A DNA stretch of 64,000 nucleotides from Streptosporangium saharense (GCF_014203715.1 NZ_JACHJP010000003.1:434001-498000); one strand, 5' to 3'. Counted from the first letter of the stretch, positions 28,007-38,144 are shown. Notes: generated by a model not told the origin, from the sequence alone. Numbers and translations are program-made.

Positions 28007-29185
28007 ATGTTGCGCTGGTTGACCGCCGGAGAATCCCACGGCCCCGAGCTCGTCGCGATCCTTGAGGGCCTGCCCGCAGGGGTGGAGGTGACCACGGCCG
28101 ACATCGACGGGGCGCTGGCCAGGCGCCGCCTCGGATACGGACGCGGCGCCCGGATGAAGTTCGAGCAGGACGTGGTGAACATCGTCGGAGGCGTACGGCA
28201 CGGCCGTACACTCGGCAGCCCCGTCGCCATCCGCGTCGGCAACACCGAGTGGCCCAAGTGGGAGACCGTCATGGCGGCCGACCCGGTCGATCCCGAGCTG
28301 CTCGAAGGACAGGCGCGCAACGCGCCGCGCTCCCGGCCCAGGCCCGGCCACGCCGACCTCGCGGGCATGCAGAAGTACGGCTTCGACGACGCCCGCCCCG
28401 TGCTCGACCGGGCCAGCGCCCGCGAGACCGCCGCCAGGGTCGCCCTCGGCCAGGTCGCCCGCTCCTTCCTCAAGCAGGCCCTCGGCGTCGACATCGTCAG
28501 CCACGTCGTCTCCATCGGGGAGGCGCGGGCGACCTCGGGCGTCCTGCCCGGCCCCGACGACATGGCGGCCGTGGACGCCGACCCGGTGCGCTGCGCCGAC
28601 CCTGAGGGCAGCGCCGCGATGGTCGCCGAGATCGACAAGGCCCACAAGGACGGCGACACCCTCGGCGGCGTCGTCGAGGTCGTCGCCTACGGCCTGCCGC
28701 CGGGCCTGGGCAGCTACACCCACTGGGACCGCCGCCTCGACGCCCGCCTCGCCGCCGCGCTGATGGGCATCCAGGCGATCAAGGGCGTCGCCGTCGGCGA
28801 CGGCTTCGAGACCGCCCGCCGCCCCGGCTCCCGGGCCCACGACGAGATCGAGAACACCGCCGACGGCGTCCGCCGCATCACCAACCGCGCGGGCGGCGTC
28901 GAGGGCGGCATGACCAACGGCGAGCCGCTGCGGGTCAGCGCCGCCATGAAGCCGATCTCCACGGTGCCCAGGGCCCTGGCCACCATCGACGTGCTGACCG
29001 GCGAGGCCGCCAAGGCCCACCACGAGCGCTCCGACGTGTGCGCCGTACCCGCCGCCGCGATCGTCGCCGAGGCGATGGTCGCGCTGGTCCTGGCCGACGC
29101 CGCCGTGGAGAAGTTCGGCGGCGACTCCGTCGAGGAGGTCGCCAGGAACCTGTCCGGCTACCTCTCCTCGATGGTGATCAAGTGA
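28007..29185 (+). CDS. aroC: chorismate synthase
   Basis: A 392-residue chorismate synthase, which converts EPSP to chorismate with reduced FMN, the last shikimate step. It shows G-E-S-H-G-P near the start, the R-R-x-G-R-G-x-R-M-x-E-like segment ([10 protein letters not shown]), R-P-G-H-A-D-L and the late E-G-G-M-T-N-G-E-P. It is the first gene of aroC-aroK-aroB-aroQ. The 84-base gap upstream presumably holds the promoter. Confidence 0.97.
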   Translation: MLRWLTAGESHGPELVAILEGLPAGVEVTTADIDGALARRRLGYGRGARMKFEQDVVNIVGGVRHGRTLGSPVAIRVGNTEWPKWETVMAADPVDPELLEGQARNAPRSRPRPGHADLAGMQKYGFDDARPVLDRASARETAARVALGQVARSFLKQALGVDIVSHVVSIGEARATSGVLPGPDDMAAVDADPVRCADPEGSAAMVAEIDKAHKDGDTLGGVVEVVAYGLPPGLGSYTHWDRRLDARLAAALMGIQAIKGVAVGDGFETARRPGSRAHDEIENTADGVRRITNRAGGVEGGMTNGEPLRVSAAMKPISTVPRALATIDVLTGEAAKAHHERSDVCAVPAAAIVAEAMVALVLADAAVEKFGGDSVEEVARNLSGYLSSMVIK

Positions 29186-29207
29186 GCGCGCGAACCGAGG
29201 AGGCACG

Positions 29208-29711
29208 GTGAGTCCCCGCGTAGTCCTGGTCGGCGCCCCCGGCGCCGGCAAGTCGACGGTCGGCCACCTGCTCGCCGAACGGCTGGGGGTCGCCTTCCGC
29301 GACACCGACGCCGACGTCGAGGCCACGGCGGGCAAGCCGGTCGGCGACATCTTCGTCGAGGACGGCGAGGAGCACTTCAGGGAGCTTGAGGCGCGGGCCG
29401 TACGGCTGGCGCTGGCCGAGCACGACGGCGTGCTGTCCCTGGGCGGCGGCGCGGTGCTGGCCGAGGCGACGCGCGAGCTGCTCGCCGGGCACCCCGTGGT
29501 CTACCTGGAGGTCGGCCTGGCGCAGGCGGTGCAGCGGGTCGGTCTCGCCTCGGCGCGGCCGTTGCTGGTGCTCAACCCGCGCAGTCAGCTCAAGAAGCTC
29601 ATGGAGGCCCGCCGCCCGATCTACGAGGGCCTGGCCGTCCTCACCGTGGCCACCGACGAACGCGACCCCGAAGAGGTCGTTGAAGAGATCGTGAAGGGAG
29701 TCGGGTCGTGA
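29208..29711 (+). CDS. aroK: shikimate kinase
   Basis: A 167-residue kinase for the 3-phosphorylation of shikimate. It has Walker A G-A-P-G-A-G-K-S-T, the shikimate-binding D-T-D and G-G-G motifs (L-G-G-G-A-V) and a lid Arg in S-A-R-P-L-L. The GTG start has GGAGG seven bases away. Its stop overlaps the aroB start as GTGA. Confidence 0.97.
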   Translation: MSPRVVLVGAPGAGKSTVGHLLAERLGVAFRDTDADVEATAGKPVGDIFVEDGEEHFRELEARAVRLALAEHDGVLSLGGGAVLAEATRELLAGHPVVYLEVGLAQAVQRVGLASARPLLVLNPRSQLKKLMEARRPIYEGLAVLTVATDERDPEEVVEEIVKGVGS

Positions 29712-30784
29712 CGACCTCCAGGATCAAGGTGTCCGGGGAGACCCCGTACGACGTGGTGATCGGCACCGGGGTGCTCGGCGAGCTTCCCGCCCTGCTGGGT
29801 CCCGCGGTCCGCACGGTCGCGGTGGTCCACCCGGAGAGCCTGCCGGAGATCGCCAGGCCCGTGTGCGGGGCGATCGAGGCGGCCGGTCACCAGGTCGTGG
29901 CGCTGCCGGTGCCCGACGGCGAGCAGGCCAAGACGGTCGAGGTGGCGGCCGGGCTCTGGTCGGCCTTCGGCGCGCACGGCGTCACGCGCTCCGACGCGGT
30001 CGTCGGTGTCGGCGGCGGGGCGACCACCGACCTGGCGGGCTTCGCCGCCGCCACCTGGCTGCGCGGCGTCAAGGTCGTGCAGGTGCCGACCACGCTGCTG
30101 GGCATGGTGGACGCGGCGGTCGGCGGCAAGACCGGGATCAACACCCCCGAGGGCAAGAACCTCGTCGGTTCCTTCCACCCCCCGGCGGGCGTGCTGTGCG
30201 ACCTGGCCACGCTGGTCTCGGTGCCCCGCGACGACTACGTCGGCGGCCTCGCCGAGGTCATCAAGGGCGGCTTCATCGCAGACCCGGTGATCCTCGACCT
30301 CGTCGAGGACGACCCGCAGGGGGCCAGGCACCCCGAGGGGCGGCACACCCGCGAGCTCATCGAGCGCAAGGTGCAGATCAAGGCAGACGTGGTCGGCGCC
30401 GACCTGCGCGAGGGCGGCCTGCGGGAGATCCTCAACTACGGCCACACCCTGGCCCACGCCATCGAGCGGGCCGAGGGATACCGGATCCGCCACGGCGAGG
30501 CCGTCGCCATCGGCATGGTCTACGCCGCCGAGCTGTCCCGCCTGGACGGGCGTATCGGCGCCGCCGTCGTCGAGCGGACCCGCTCCATCCTGACCTCCGT
30601 GGGGCTGCCCACGGCCTACCGGCGCGACGCCTGGCCCGAGCTGCGCGAGCACATGCGCCTCGACAAGAAGAGCCGGGGCGCGAAGCTGCGCTTCGTCGTC
30701 CTGAACGACCTGGCGAAGGTCTCTCCCCTTGAGGACCCGCCGGAGGAGCTGCTTGAGGCCGCCTACGAGGAGATCGCCCGGTGA
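29708..30784 (+). CDS. aroB: 3-dehydroquinate synthase
   Basis: A 358-residue NAD- and Zn-dependent enzyme making 3-dehydroquinate from DAHP. Motifs: [42 protein letters not shown] (metal His) and [10 protein letters not shown]. Translation is coupled to aroK through GTGA. Confidence 0.97.
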   Translation: MTTSRIKVSGETPYDVVIGTGVLGELPALLGPAVRTVAVVHPESLPEIARPVCGAIEAAGHQVVALPVPDGEQAKTVEVAAGLWSAFGAHGVTRSDAVVGVGGGATTDLAGFAAATWLRGVKVVQVPTTLLGMVDAAVGGKTGINTPEGKNLVGSFHPPAGVLCDLATLVSVPRDDYVGGLAEVIKGGFIADPVILDLVEDDPQGARHPEGRHTRELIERKVQIKADVVGADLREGGLREILNYGHTLAHAIERAEGYRIRHGEAVAIGMVYAAELSRLDGRIGAAVVERTRSILTSVGLPTAYRRDAWPELREHMRLDKKSRGAKLRFVVLNDLAKVSPLEDPPEELLEAAYEEIAR

Positions 30785-30806
30785 GGGCGGCGCGAGAGGT
30801 GATCGG

Positions 30807-31238
30807 ATGAGACCCGTCTACGTGCTCAGCGGACCCAACCTGTCGAGGCTGGGCACCAGGGAGCCCGACGTCTACGGCGCGGAGACCCTGGCCGACCTCG
30901 CGGCGCTGTGCCGGGAGACCGGCAGGGAGCTGGGCCTGTCGGTGGACGTCAGGCAGACCGACGACGAGGCCGAGATGATCTCCTGGCTGCACGAGGCGGC
31001 CGACGCCAGGATCCCGGTGGTGCTGAACCCCGCGGCGTTCACCCACTACTCCTACGCGCTGCGCGACGCCATCGCCCAGCGGACCGCACCCCTGGTCGAG
31101 GTGCACATCTCCAACCCGGCCGCCCGCGAGGAGTTCCGGCACAACTCGGTGGTCGCGGGCGTGGCGACCGGCACGATCGCGGGCTTCGGGCTGAGGTCCT
31201 ACGTGCTGGCGCTGCAGGCCGTGGCGGAGCTGGGGTAG
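30807..31238 (+). CDS. aroQ: type II 3-dehydroquinate dehydratase
   Basis: A 143-residue type II dehydroquinase. The N-terminal motif is [18 protein letters not shown], with Tyr23 as the catalytic residue; Ser replaces the more usual Asn in L-N-G-P-N-L. The motifs N-P-A-A-F-T-H-Y-S and E-V-H-I-S-N-P follow. ATG 30807 comes 22 bases after aroB. The TAG stop shares its last base with the GTG of the SGNH gene. Confidence 0.95.
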   Translation: MRPVYVLSGPNLSRLGTREPDVYGAETLADLAALCRETGRELGLSVDVRQTDDEAEMISWLHEAADARIPVVLNPAAFTHYSYALRDAIAQRTAPLVEVHISNPAAREEFRHNSVVAGVATGTIAGFGLRSYVLALQAVAELG

Positions 31239-32002
31239 TGGCCTACCGTTCCTTCGTCGCCCTCGGCGACAGCTTCACCGAGGGCCTGAACGACCCCGGC
31301 CCCGACGGCGTCGCAGGACCCTTCAGGGGCTGGGCCGACCGGGTCGCCGAACGGCTGGCCGAGCTCGAACCGGACTTCCGCTACGCCAACCTCGCCGTGC
31401 GGGGCAGGGTGCTCGGCCAGGTCGTCGAGCAGCAGGTCCCCAGGGCCGTCGAGATGCGGCCCGACCTGGTCAGTCTCTGCGCCGGGGGAAACGACCTGCT
31501 CCGCCCCGGCTGCGACCCGGACGCGCTGGCCAGGCGCCTGGCGGGAGCCGTACGCGACCTGAGGGCCACCGGCGCGCAGGTGCTGCTGTTCACCGGCGTC
31601 GATCCGCGCGACACCCCGATCATGCGCCGCGCCCGCGGCACGTTCGCGATCTTCTACATGCACATCAGATCCATCTCCGACCTGTACGGCTGCCGCCTGG
31701 TCGACCAGTGGTCGATGCAGGGGCTGCGCGACTGGCGCGCCTGGAGCGAGGACCGGCTGCACATGAACGCCGAGGGGCACCGGCTGGTCGCCGCCAAGGT
31801 GTGCGACGTCCTGGGCGTCGAGTGCGCCGACGACTGGCGCAAGGAGTGGCCGTCGCGCGGGCGGGTCACCGCGGGGCTGCGGCGCCGCGAGGACGTCAGG
31901 TGGGTCCGTGAGCACCTCGGGCCCTGGGTGGTCCGCCGCCTGCGCGGCCGTTCTTCAGGTGACGGCCTCGACCCGAAGCGCCCCGACCTCCTCGGTTTCT
32001 AG
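31238..32002 (+). CDS. SGNH/GDSL-family hydrolase coupled to aroQ
   Basis: A 254-residue cytoplasmic esterase-like protein. SGNH blocks: G-D-S-F-T-E-G (Ser nucleophile near residue 11), a Gly in L-A-V-R-G, G-G-N-D-L-L (Asn), and the catalytic D-R-L-H-M-N near residue 177. The basic C-terminal tail is not part of the catalytic domain. It starts one base inside the aroQ stop (TAGTG), so expression is tied to aromatic biosynthesis, though the substrate is unknown. The 3' end overlaps the convergent helicase by four bases. Confidence 0.88.
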   Translation: MAYRSFVALGDSFTEGLNDPGPDGVAGPFRGWADRVAERLAELEPDFRYANLAVRGRVLGQVVEQQVPRAVEMRPDLVSLCAGGNDLLRPGCDPDALARRLAGAVRDLRATGAQVLLFTGVDPRDTPIMRRARGTFAIFYMHIRSISDLYGCRLVDQWSMQGLRDWRAWSEDRLHMNAEGHRLVAAKVCDVLGVECADDWRKEWPSRGRVTAGLRRREDVRWVREHLGPWVVRRLRGRSSGDGLDPKRPDLLGF

Positions 32003-34047
32003 CTTTTCGCGAGGCGCCTGAGCGCGTCGCGGACCTTGCCCGGGTCGTTGGTCGGCCAGAAGGGCGGCAGCGAGTCGCGCAGGAAACCGGCGTAGCGGGC
32101 GGTGGCGAGCCGGGGGTCGAGGACCGCGACCACGCCCTTGTCGTGCTGGCTGCGCAGCAGGCGGCCCGCCCCCTGGGCCAGCAGCAGGGCGGCGTGAGTC
32201 GCGGCGACCGACATGAAGCCGTTGCCGCCCCTGGCCGTCACGTGGCGCTGCCTGGCGGAGCTCAGCGGGTCGTCGGGACGCGGGAACGGGATGCGGTCGA
32301 TGATGACCAGCCGCAGGGAGGGGCCGGGCACGTCCACGCCCTGCCACAGGGTCAGGGTGCCGAACAGGCAGGTCGGCTCGTCCTCGGCGAACCTCTTGAC
32401 CAGCAGCATCGTGGAGTCGTCGCCCTGGCAGAGCAGCGGCACGCTCAACCGGTCACGTAGCGCCTCCGTCGCGGCCTTGGCCGCCCGCATCGAGGAGAAC
32501 AGGCCGAGCGTGCGGCCCCCCGCCGCCTCGATCAGTTCGGTGATCTCCTCCAGGTAGGCCTCGGGCAGACCGTCCCGGCCGGGCTGGGGCAGGTGCTTGG
32601 CGACGTAGAGGATGCCGCTGCGCGCGTGGTCGAAGGGGGAGCCGACGTCAAGCCCTCGCCAGCCGTCTTTTTCGCCCTTGCCGTCCCCCGAGCCGAGACC
32701 CCACTGGCGGGCCAGGCCGTCGAAGGCGCCGCCGAGCGCCAGCGTCGCCGAGGTGAGGACCACCGTACGGTCGCCGAAGAGCTTGTCGCGGAGCATCCCG
32801 GCCACGGTGAGCGGGGCGATCCGCAGCACGGGCGGGCGCCGGTCGGTCGCCGCGTCGAGCCAGACCACCTCGGCCCGGTCGGCCTCCTCGGCGTGACCGA
32901 AGGCGTCCAGCATCCGCTGCGCGGTGTCGTGGACCTCGTCGAGCGCGGTGAAGGCCGCCTTGCGCAGGCCCGCGCCCTCCGGGTCGTCCTTGTCGCCGCC
33001 GGACCTGGGGCCGAGCGCCGTGACGCAGGCCCAGGCCGCGTCGCGCACCAGGGCCAGAGTCAGCCCCAGCACCGGAGGCAGCTCGTCGAGACGCCCGGCG
33101 GGGGCGACGGCCAGCAGGTCCTTGAGCTGCTCGCCCGCCTCCATCAGCCGGTCGGAGACCGACTGCTCGATCAGCCGCCCGACCCGGCGCACGGTCACCG
33201 AGATCATGGTCTCCGACAGCTCGCCGCTCACCACCGAGGTGACCCGGTCGACCAGCTCGTGGGCCTCGTCCACCACGACCACCTCGTGCTCGGGCAGCAG
33301 GGAGAAGTCCTCCATGGCGTCGATGGCCAGCAGCGCGTGGTTGGTGACGACGACGTCGGACTCTCCGGCGCGGGCCCTGGCCAGCTCGGCGAAGCACTCC
33401 GGGCCGCTCGGGCAGCGCGCCGCGCCGAGGCACTCGCGCGAGCTGACGGAGAACTGCCGCCAGGCCTGCTCGTTGACGCCGGGCACCAGCTCGTCGCGGT
33501 CGCCGGTCTCGGTCTCCTCGGCCCACTCCTGGATGCGCTGGACCATCCGGCCTGTCGCGTTGACCTCGCGCGGGTCGAAGAGCTGGTCCTGCTCCTCCTC
33601 GGGCCAGCCCGCCGCGGCCTTGTAGCGGCACAGGTAGTTGCGGCGGCCCTTGAGGATGGCGAAGGTCGGCTGGTGCGGCAGCTTGGGGGCGAGCGCCTCG
33701 GAGAGCCGGGGCAGGTCGCGGTCGACGAGCTGGCGCTGCAGCGCGATGGTCGCCGTGGAGACGATCACGGCGCCCTTCGTGGTCATCGCGTGCCGGATCG
33801 AGGGGATCAGGTAGGCCAGGGACTTGCCGGTGCCGGTGCCCGCCTGGACGGCGAGGTGGTCGCCGGAGGAGATCGCCTGCTGGACGGCCCTGACCATCTC
33901 GACCTGGCCGGGGCGCTCGACGCCGCCGACCGCCTCGACGGCGGTGCTCAGCAGCTCCTCGACCCGGGGCAGGTCAGGCGTGGTCGCGGGGACCGTCGCG
34001 GGGGCGTCTTCGGCGGTGGTGATCGAGTCGGTCGGCACGACAGCCAA
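31999..34047 (-). CDS. DinG/XPD-like Fe-S ATP-dependent DNA helicase
   Basis: A 682-residue superfamily 2 helicase. Walker A is A-G-T-G-T-G-K-S-L, the DEAH box is V-V-D-E-A-H-E-L, and motif VI is Q-G-A-G-R-L-L-R. Four cysteines (R-N-Y-L-C, and R-E-C, A-R-C and P-E-C close together) fit the 4Fe-4S cluster of the DinG/XPD type. It probably unwinds R-loops, D-loops or forked DNA in repair. TTG 34047 is chosen because GGGGGAAG lies upstream at suitable spacing; GTG 34038 is an alternative. It is convergent with the SGNH gene. Confidence 0.92.
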   Translation of the reverse strand: MAVVPTDSITTAEDAPATVPATTPDLPRVEELLSTAVEAVGGVERPGQVEMVRAVQQAISSGDHLAVQAGTGTGKSLAYLIPSIRHAMTTKGAVIVSTATIALQRQLVDRDLPRLSEALAPKLPHQPTFAILKGRRNYLCRYKAAAGWPEEEQDQLFDPREVNATGRMVQRIQEWAEETETGDRDELVPGVNEQAWRQFSVSSRECLGAARCPSGPECFAELARARAGESDVVVTNHALLAIDAMEDFSLLPEHEVVVVDEAHELVDRVTSVVSGELSETMISVTVRRVGRLIEQSVSDRLMEAGEQLKDLLAVAPAGRLDELPPVLGLTLALVRDAAWACVTALGPRSGGDKDDPEGAGLRKAAFTALDEVHDTAQRMLDAFGHAEEADRAEVVWLDAATDRRPPVLRIAPLTVAGMLRDKLFGDRTVVLTSATLALGGAFDGLARQWGLGSGDGKGEKDGWRGLDVGSPFDHARSGILYVAKHLPQPGRDGLPEAYLEEITELIEAAGGRTLGLFSSMRAAKAATEALRDRLSVPLLCQGDDSTMLLVKRFAEDEPTCLFGTLTLWQGVDVPGPSLRLVIIDRIPFPRPDDPLSSARQRHVTARGGNGFMSVAATHAALLLAQGAGRLLRSQHDKGVVAVLDPRLATARYAGFLRDSLPPFWPTNDPGKVRDALRRLAKS

Positions 34048-34295
34048 CCGTACCGGCTTCCCCCGACAGACGCGGCTGGCTCCGGTGAGTCACCTCACGT
34101 GCGCATCCCGGTATTCCGGGACGCGGGGCTCGCGACGCGTGGCAGACTTGGCTGGATCAATCCGGATCACCGTCCCCGCAGGGTCAAAGAAGATCGTCCA
34201 TTCCGGTGTCGCCGCGGTGGGAGATGGGGATGGAAAGACCGGTTCGGTAGGGTTTTCCGGGGTTGAGTGGACGAATAAAGGCTGGTTAAAGCACT

Positions 34296-35552
34296 ATGTC
34301 CTCTATGTCGGAAGTTGTCCCCTTGCCGTCGTTCGGTGAGGTGTTCTTCGACGAGCGTGGCCAGGAGCGGGTGCTCCGGGTCACCTGGCACGAAGGCACC
34401 CTGGTTCTGAGCCTGTGGCGTGGCGAGATGTGCACCGCCAGTTTCCGCATGCCCATGAACGACGTCGGCCGCCTGGTCGACACCCTCGACGAGGGATTCG
34501 TCGAGGCCGGGGGGCAGTACCCCGACGAGGTCGGCGAGCCCGCGGGCCAGGGCGGCGCCTACCAGGACCCCAACGGCTTCCCCGGCACCGGGCAGTACGC
34601 CAGGCCGGTTCCCGAGGACTACGCGAGCCCGCCGCAGTACGCCGACCCCGCCGCCACCCAGGTCGTCCCCATGGCGGAGGAGCCACGGCCCGCCGCGCTC
34701 AGCCCGACCGACGTGCTCGTCGCCAGGGGGACCGTTCCGCCTCCCCCGGTCCAGCAGCCCCCGGCCGGATACGGTCCCGACGGCGTGGTGCCCCGCGAGA
34801 ACATGATCGTCAACGACAGCCTGGCCTACGGTCAGCCCGCCGAGCAGGCCGGTCACGGTCAGGCGGAGCCGGTCTACCAGATGCCCGGCGACCTCTACCC
34901 GCCCCAGCAGCCCGCCTACGGGGGAGCGGCCCCTCAGGGCTACGGCGCCCAGGACTACGGCACCCCGCCCCAGGACCCGTACGGCACGGCCAGGCAGCCC
35001 GACCCGTTCGCCACTCCCGCCCAGCAGCCGGACCCCTTCGCCCAGCAGCACCGCCCCGACCCCTACGGCGCCGCTCCTCAGCAGCCTGTCGATCCGTACG
35101 GCGCCGCGCCCCAGCAGCAGCCTGTCGATCCGTACGGCGGCGCGCCCCAGGGGCAGCGGCACGCCGACCCCTACACGCAGGCGGGCATGACCGACCCCTC
35201 GGGTTTCACCGCGCCCTCCTACAACGCCCCGCCGAGCAGCCCGCCGCAGCCCGACCCCTACGGCGGCTATCCGCCCCCGGCGCAGCCCGATCCCTACGCC
35301 TTCGGTGCCCGGCAGGCGGGCCATCCCGCCGACCTGCGCGACCTGTACGGCGCGCCCGGCTACCAGGAGCAGCAGCCGCAGCAGCCCGCCTACCAGGAGC
35401 CGCCCGCCTACCAGCAGGACGTCGATCCCTCCGACCCGCTGGGCATCTTCGGCGGCCAGCAGCAGGAGAGGCGCTCGCGCTCCCGCTCCCAGGACGCGCA
35501 CTCCACCGGCGAGCGGCTGCGCCCCGACCGCGAGGAACGCCGCGACTGGTGA
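34296..35552 (+). CDS. actinobacterial protein with disordered Pro/Gln/Tyr-rich tail
   Basis: Of 418 residues, the first 70 or so form a conserved folded domain (V-L-R-V-T-W-H-E-G-T-L-V-L-S-L-W-R-G, then M-P-M-N-D-V-G-R-L). The rest is low-complexity, rich in P, Q, Y, G and D with many D-P-Y-G units, and ends in a basic R-S-R-S-R-S segment. There is no signal peptide or membrane helix. The domain is known to me only as a conserved actinobacterial hypothetical. The tail suggests a scaffold or phase-separating role, which is inference. A 248-base upstream gap separates it from the divergent helicase. Confidence 0.75.
   Translation: MSSMSEVVPLPSFGEVFFDERGQERVLRVTWHEGTLVLSLWRGEMCTASFRMPMNDVGRLVDTLDEGFVEAGGQYPDEVGEPAGQGGAYQDPNGFPGTGQYARPVPEDYASPPQYADPAATQVVPMAEEPRPAALSPTDVLVARGTVPPPPVQQPPAGYGPDGVVPRENMIVNDSLAYGQPAEQAGHGQAEPVYQMPGDLYPPQQPAYGGAAPQGYGAQDYGTPPQDPYGTARQPDPFATPAQQPDPFAQQHRPDPYGAAPQQPVDPYGAAPQQQPVDPYGGAPQGQRHADPYTQAGMTDPSGFTAPSYNAPPSSPPQPDPYGGYPPPAQPDPYAFGARQAGHPADLRDLYGAPGYQEQQPQQPAYQEPPAYQQDVDPSDPLGIFGGQQQERRSRSRSQDAHSTGERLRPDREERRDW
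35079..35139. repeat. 36-bp coding tandem repeat
   Basis: A 25-base unit beginning CAGCAGCCTGTCGATCC recurs at 35079-35103 and 35115-35139, a period of 36 bases. It encodes repeats of the type Q-Q-P-V-D-P-Y-G in the disordered tail. The near-identity at DNA level suggests recent in-frame expansion. Confidence 0.7.
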
Positions 35553-35614
35553 CCTGACAGGTCATGGAAAAGGTCATCCCGTAGTCTGATCACCCGAAAC
35601 GGGTGAGGAGTGGG

Positions 35615-37198
35615 ATGAGCCAGGCGTCCGCCGTGCAGCTTCTGGTCGTTCCGATCATCGCGATAGCGGTGGCGGCCGTGGCCAGGCGCAGGGGATGGCC
35701 GTCGCCGCTGCTGCTGGTGCTCGCCGGGCTGGTGCTCTCACCGTTCGTACCCGGCTACCAGCTCGACCCCGAGCTGGTCCTGCTGGTCTTCCTGCCGCCC
35801 CTGCTCTACTCCGCGGCCATCGACAGCTCCTACATGCGGCTCAAGGCGGTCCGGCGGCCGGTCGCGCTGCTGTCGATCGGGCTGGTGCTGTTCACCACCT
35901 TGGTCATCGGCTGGGTCGTCCACCTGCTCCTGCCGTCGCTGCCGCTGGCCGCCGCCTTCGCGCTCGGCGCGATCGTGGCGCCGCCGGACGCGGTGGCCGC
36001 CGTCGCGGTAGCCCGCAGGCTCGGCCTGCCCCGCAAGGTGGTCACGATCCTGGTCGGGGAGAGCCTGTTCAACGACGCGACCGCACTGACCGCCTACCGG
36101 GTCGCCGTCGCCGCCGCGATGGGGGAGGGGATCAGCTGGCTGGACGCCACGGGCCGCTTCCTCTACGCGGCGGCGGGCGGCGTGGTCGTCGGGCTGCTGC
36201 TCGCCTGGTGCCTGGCCAGGATCCTGCTGATGCTGCGGGACGCCCTGGTCGAGAACACCGTGATGCTGCTCATCCCGTTCGGCGTCTACCTCGCCGCGGA
36301 GGCCGTGCACGTCTCCGGCGTGATCGCCGTGGTGATCGTCGGCCTCTACGTCGGCCACCGCATGCCCCGCGCGGGCTTCGGCACCCGGCTGCTGTCCGGC
36401 GCGGTCTGGCGGGTCGCCGACTTCTTCCTGGAGACGATCGTCTTCGCCCTGATCGGCCTGCAGCTGTGGCCGATCATGAGGGAGCTGCGGGGCGCCGACC
36501 CCTGGGCGCTCGCGGGCATGGCGGTCGCGGTCTTCGCCGCCGCGGTGCTCTCCAGGGCCGTCTGGGTCGTGCCCAGCATCTATCTGCCCCGGATCCTGTC
36601 CAGGGGAGTGCGCAGGAACGAGCCACGGGCGCCGTCGTGGCGCAACGTGGTCATCGTCAGCTGGGCCGGGATGCGCGGCGTCGTCTCCCTCGCCGCCGCC
36701 TTCGCCGTCCCCCCGGACTTCCCCGGGCGGCCGACGCTGCTCTTCCTCACCTTCGTCGTGGTGATCGGCACCCTGCTCATCCAGGGGCTGTCGTTCCCCG
36801 CGCTCATCAGGCGGCTGCGGATCTCCAACCGGGAGGAGGTCTTCAACGACAACCTCACCGAGGCCGCGGCCCAGCAGGCGGCCGCCGCGGCCGAGCTGGC
36901 CCGGCTCGACGAACTGGTCGCCGAGGGCATGGACGAGGTGCACAGGGAGGTCGTCGAGCAGCTCAGGGCGCGGGCCGAACGCCGGGCACTCACCGCGTGG
37001 GAGCGCCTCGGCGGTGGCACGGGGCCCAGGGGAGAGGAGACGCCGAGCGCCGTCTACCGGCGTCTTCGCAGAGAGATGCTCGCCGCGGGCCGCGAGGTGT
37101 TCGTGCGCCTGCGTGACGAGGGACGTCTCGACGACGAGGTGCTCAACAGGGTCATGCACGAGCTCGACTTCGAGGAGGCGACCCTGGAGCGGGACTGA
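35615..37198 (+). CDS. CPA1-family Na+/H+ antiporter
   Basis: A 527-residue antiporter with about 12 hydrophobic helices. The CPA1 signature is A-P-P-D-A-V-A-A-V-A-V-A-R-R-L-G, with E-S-L-F-N-D-A-T-A-L containing the ion-binding N-D. Another conserved piece is W-A-G-M-R-G-V-V-S-L-A. A cytoplasmic helical tail of about 110 residues follows the membrane part. AGGAG lies five bases before ATG 35615; GTG 35603 is in frame but lacks a ribosome site. Confidence 0.93.
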   Translation: MSQASAVQLLVVPIIAIAVAAVARRRGWPSPLLLVLAGLVLSPFVPGYQLDPELVLLVFLPPLLYSAAIDSSYMRLKAVRRPVALLSIGLVLFTTLVIGWVVHLLLPSLPLAAAFALGAIVAPPDAVAAVAVARRLGLPRKVVTILVGESLFNDATALTAYRVAVAAAMGEGISWLDATGRFLYAAAGGVVVGLLLAWCLARILLMLRDALVENTVMLLIPFGVYLAAEAVHVSGVIAVVIVGLYVGHRMPRAGFGTRLLSGAVWRVADFFLETIVFALIGLQLWPIMRELRGADPWALAGMAVAVFAAAVLSRAVWVVPSIYLPRILSRGVRRNEPRAPSWRNVVIVSWAGMRGVVSLAAAFAVPPDFPGRPTLLFLTFVVVIGTLLIQGLSFPALIRRLRISNREEVFNDNLTEAAAQQAAAAAELARLDELVAEGMDEVHREVVEQLRARAERRALTAWERLGGGTGPRGEETPSAVYRRLRREMLAAGREVFVRLRDEGRLDDEVLNRVMHELDFEEATLERD

Positions 37199-37207
37199 GA
37201 CGCCCTC

Positions 37208-37465
37208 TCAGCCGAGGAGGTTGTCGACGTAGCACCACCGCCAGTTCTCGCCGGGCTCGAAGGAGGCGACGACCGGGTGCCCCTCCTGGGAGAAGTGGGC
37301 GGTCGCGTGCTTGTTCGGCGAGGAGTCGCAGCAGCCGACGTGCCCGCACGACAGGCACTTTCGCAGGTGGACCCAGCGGCCTCCGGTCGCGAGGCACTCC
37401 TCACACCCCTCGGGAGTGCGCGGGGCCGGGTCCTGGGCGTGGGCGAGGTGGTCGCAGGTGGACAT
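37208..37465 (-). CDS. UBP-type zinc finger protein
   Basis: An 85-residue protein that is almost entirely a ZnF-UBP domain: C-D-H-L, E-G-C-E-E-C, R-K-C-L-S-C-G-H-V-G-C-C, then K-H-A-T-A-H-F and G-H-P-V-V. It has the Cys/His ligands of the fold that binds ubiquitin C-termini in eukaryotes; bacterial copies have no known role. AGAGGA precedes ATG 37465. Confidence 0.92.
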   Translation of the reverse strand: MSTCDHLAHAQDPAPRTPEGCEECLATGGRWVHLRKCLSCGHVGCCDSSPNKHATAHFSQEGHPVVASFEPGENWRWCYVDNLLG

Positions 37466-37653
37466 GGTTCCTCTCGGTGGATCATCGTGCCGGCCGTACG
37501 GCGCGGTCAGGGCCGCGAGCCCGCCCCTGCGAGATCTCCGGACGGCACCGTGGCGGGCCAGTCCACTTTACTTACCCCCGTGGCGGCAACCGTCTCCCCG
37601 GGGTGACAGGCCACTGAGGCCTGCGCGCCCGATCCCTTGGGTAGTGTCGGGAC

Positions 37654-38055
37654 ATGCGACCCCTTCCGCGACGAATCCCCGCCATCGCCGCCTCCGGGCT
37701 GGCCGCCGCTCTTCTCCTCACCGGCTGCTCGGAACTCCAGCAGGTCTCGGACGGTGTCGACAAAGCCCAGCAGTGCGTGCAGGCCGCGGGCATCGTCACC
37801 GACACGGTGAAGAAGCTCACGACCCTGGCCGACGACCCCGCCGCGGTCGAGAAGGCGCTGAACGACGGCGCGACCAAGCTGGGCGACCTCGCGGACAAGG
37901 CGTCCAACACCACGCTCAAGCAGGCCGCGGACGACGTCTCAGAGCGGCTGAAGAACTTCGACGTCAACGACGCGCACAGCGCCGTGGACGCCGTGCAGAA
38001 GGCGGGCACCGAGTCGGTCGCCTGGGTCAGGCAGCTGACCGAAGCCTGCAGCTGA
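37654..38055 (+). CDS. small helical lipoprotein
   Basis: A 133-residue secreted lipoprotein with lipobox L-T-G-C (Cys near residue 25). The mature part is alpha-helical with regular V, L, A and D/K spacing (V-D-K-A-Q-Q-C; D-T-V-K-K-L; A-A-D-D-V-S-E-R-L). The family is not recognised, though similar lipoproteins occur in Streptomyces and relatives. A hairpin follows at 38083-38103. Confidence 0.75.
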   Translation: MRPLPRRIPAIAASGLAAALLLTGCSELQQVSDGVDKAQQCVQAAGIVTDTVKKLTTLADDPAAVEKALNDGATKLGDLADKASNTTLKQAADDVSERLKNFDVNDAHSAVDAVQKAGTESVAWVRQLTEACS

Positions 38056-38082
38056 GAGACGATTGTCCCGTCAGGGAAAAGG

Positions 38083-38103
38083 GGGAATGCTCCCCGCATT
38101 CCC
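38083..38103 (+). terminator. hairpin terminator after the lipoprotein gene
   Basis: GGGAATGC and GCATTCCC form a perfect 8-base stem around a TCCCC loop, between this gene and the DUF202 pair. There is no long T-run. Confidence 0.5.
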
Positions 38104-38144
38104 GGGTTCTCGATGGGAAATATGGCTGAACTAGCGTCGTCGAT

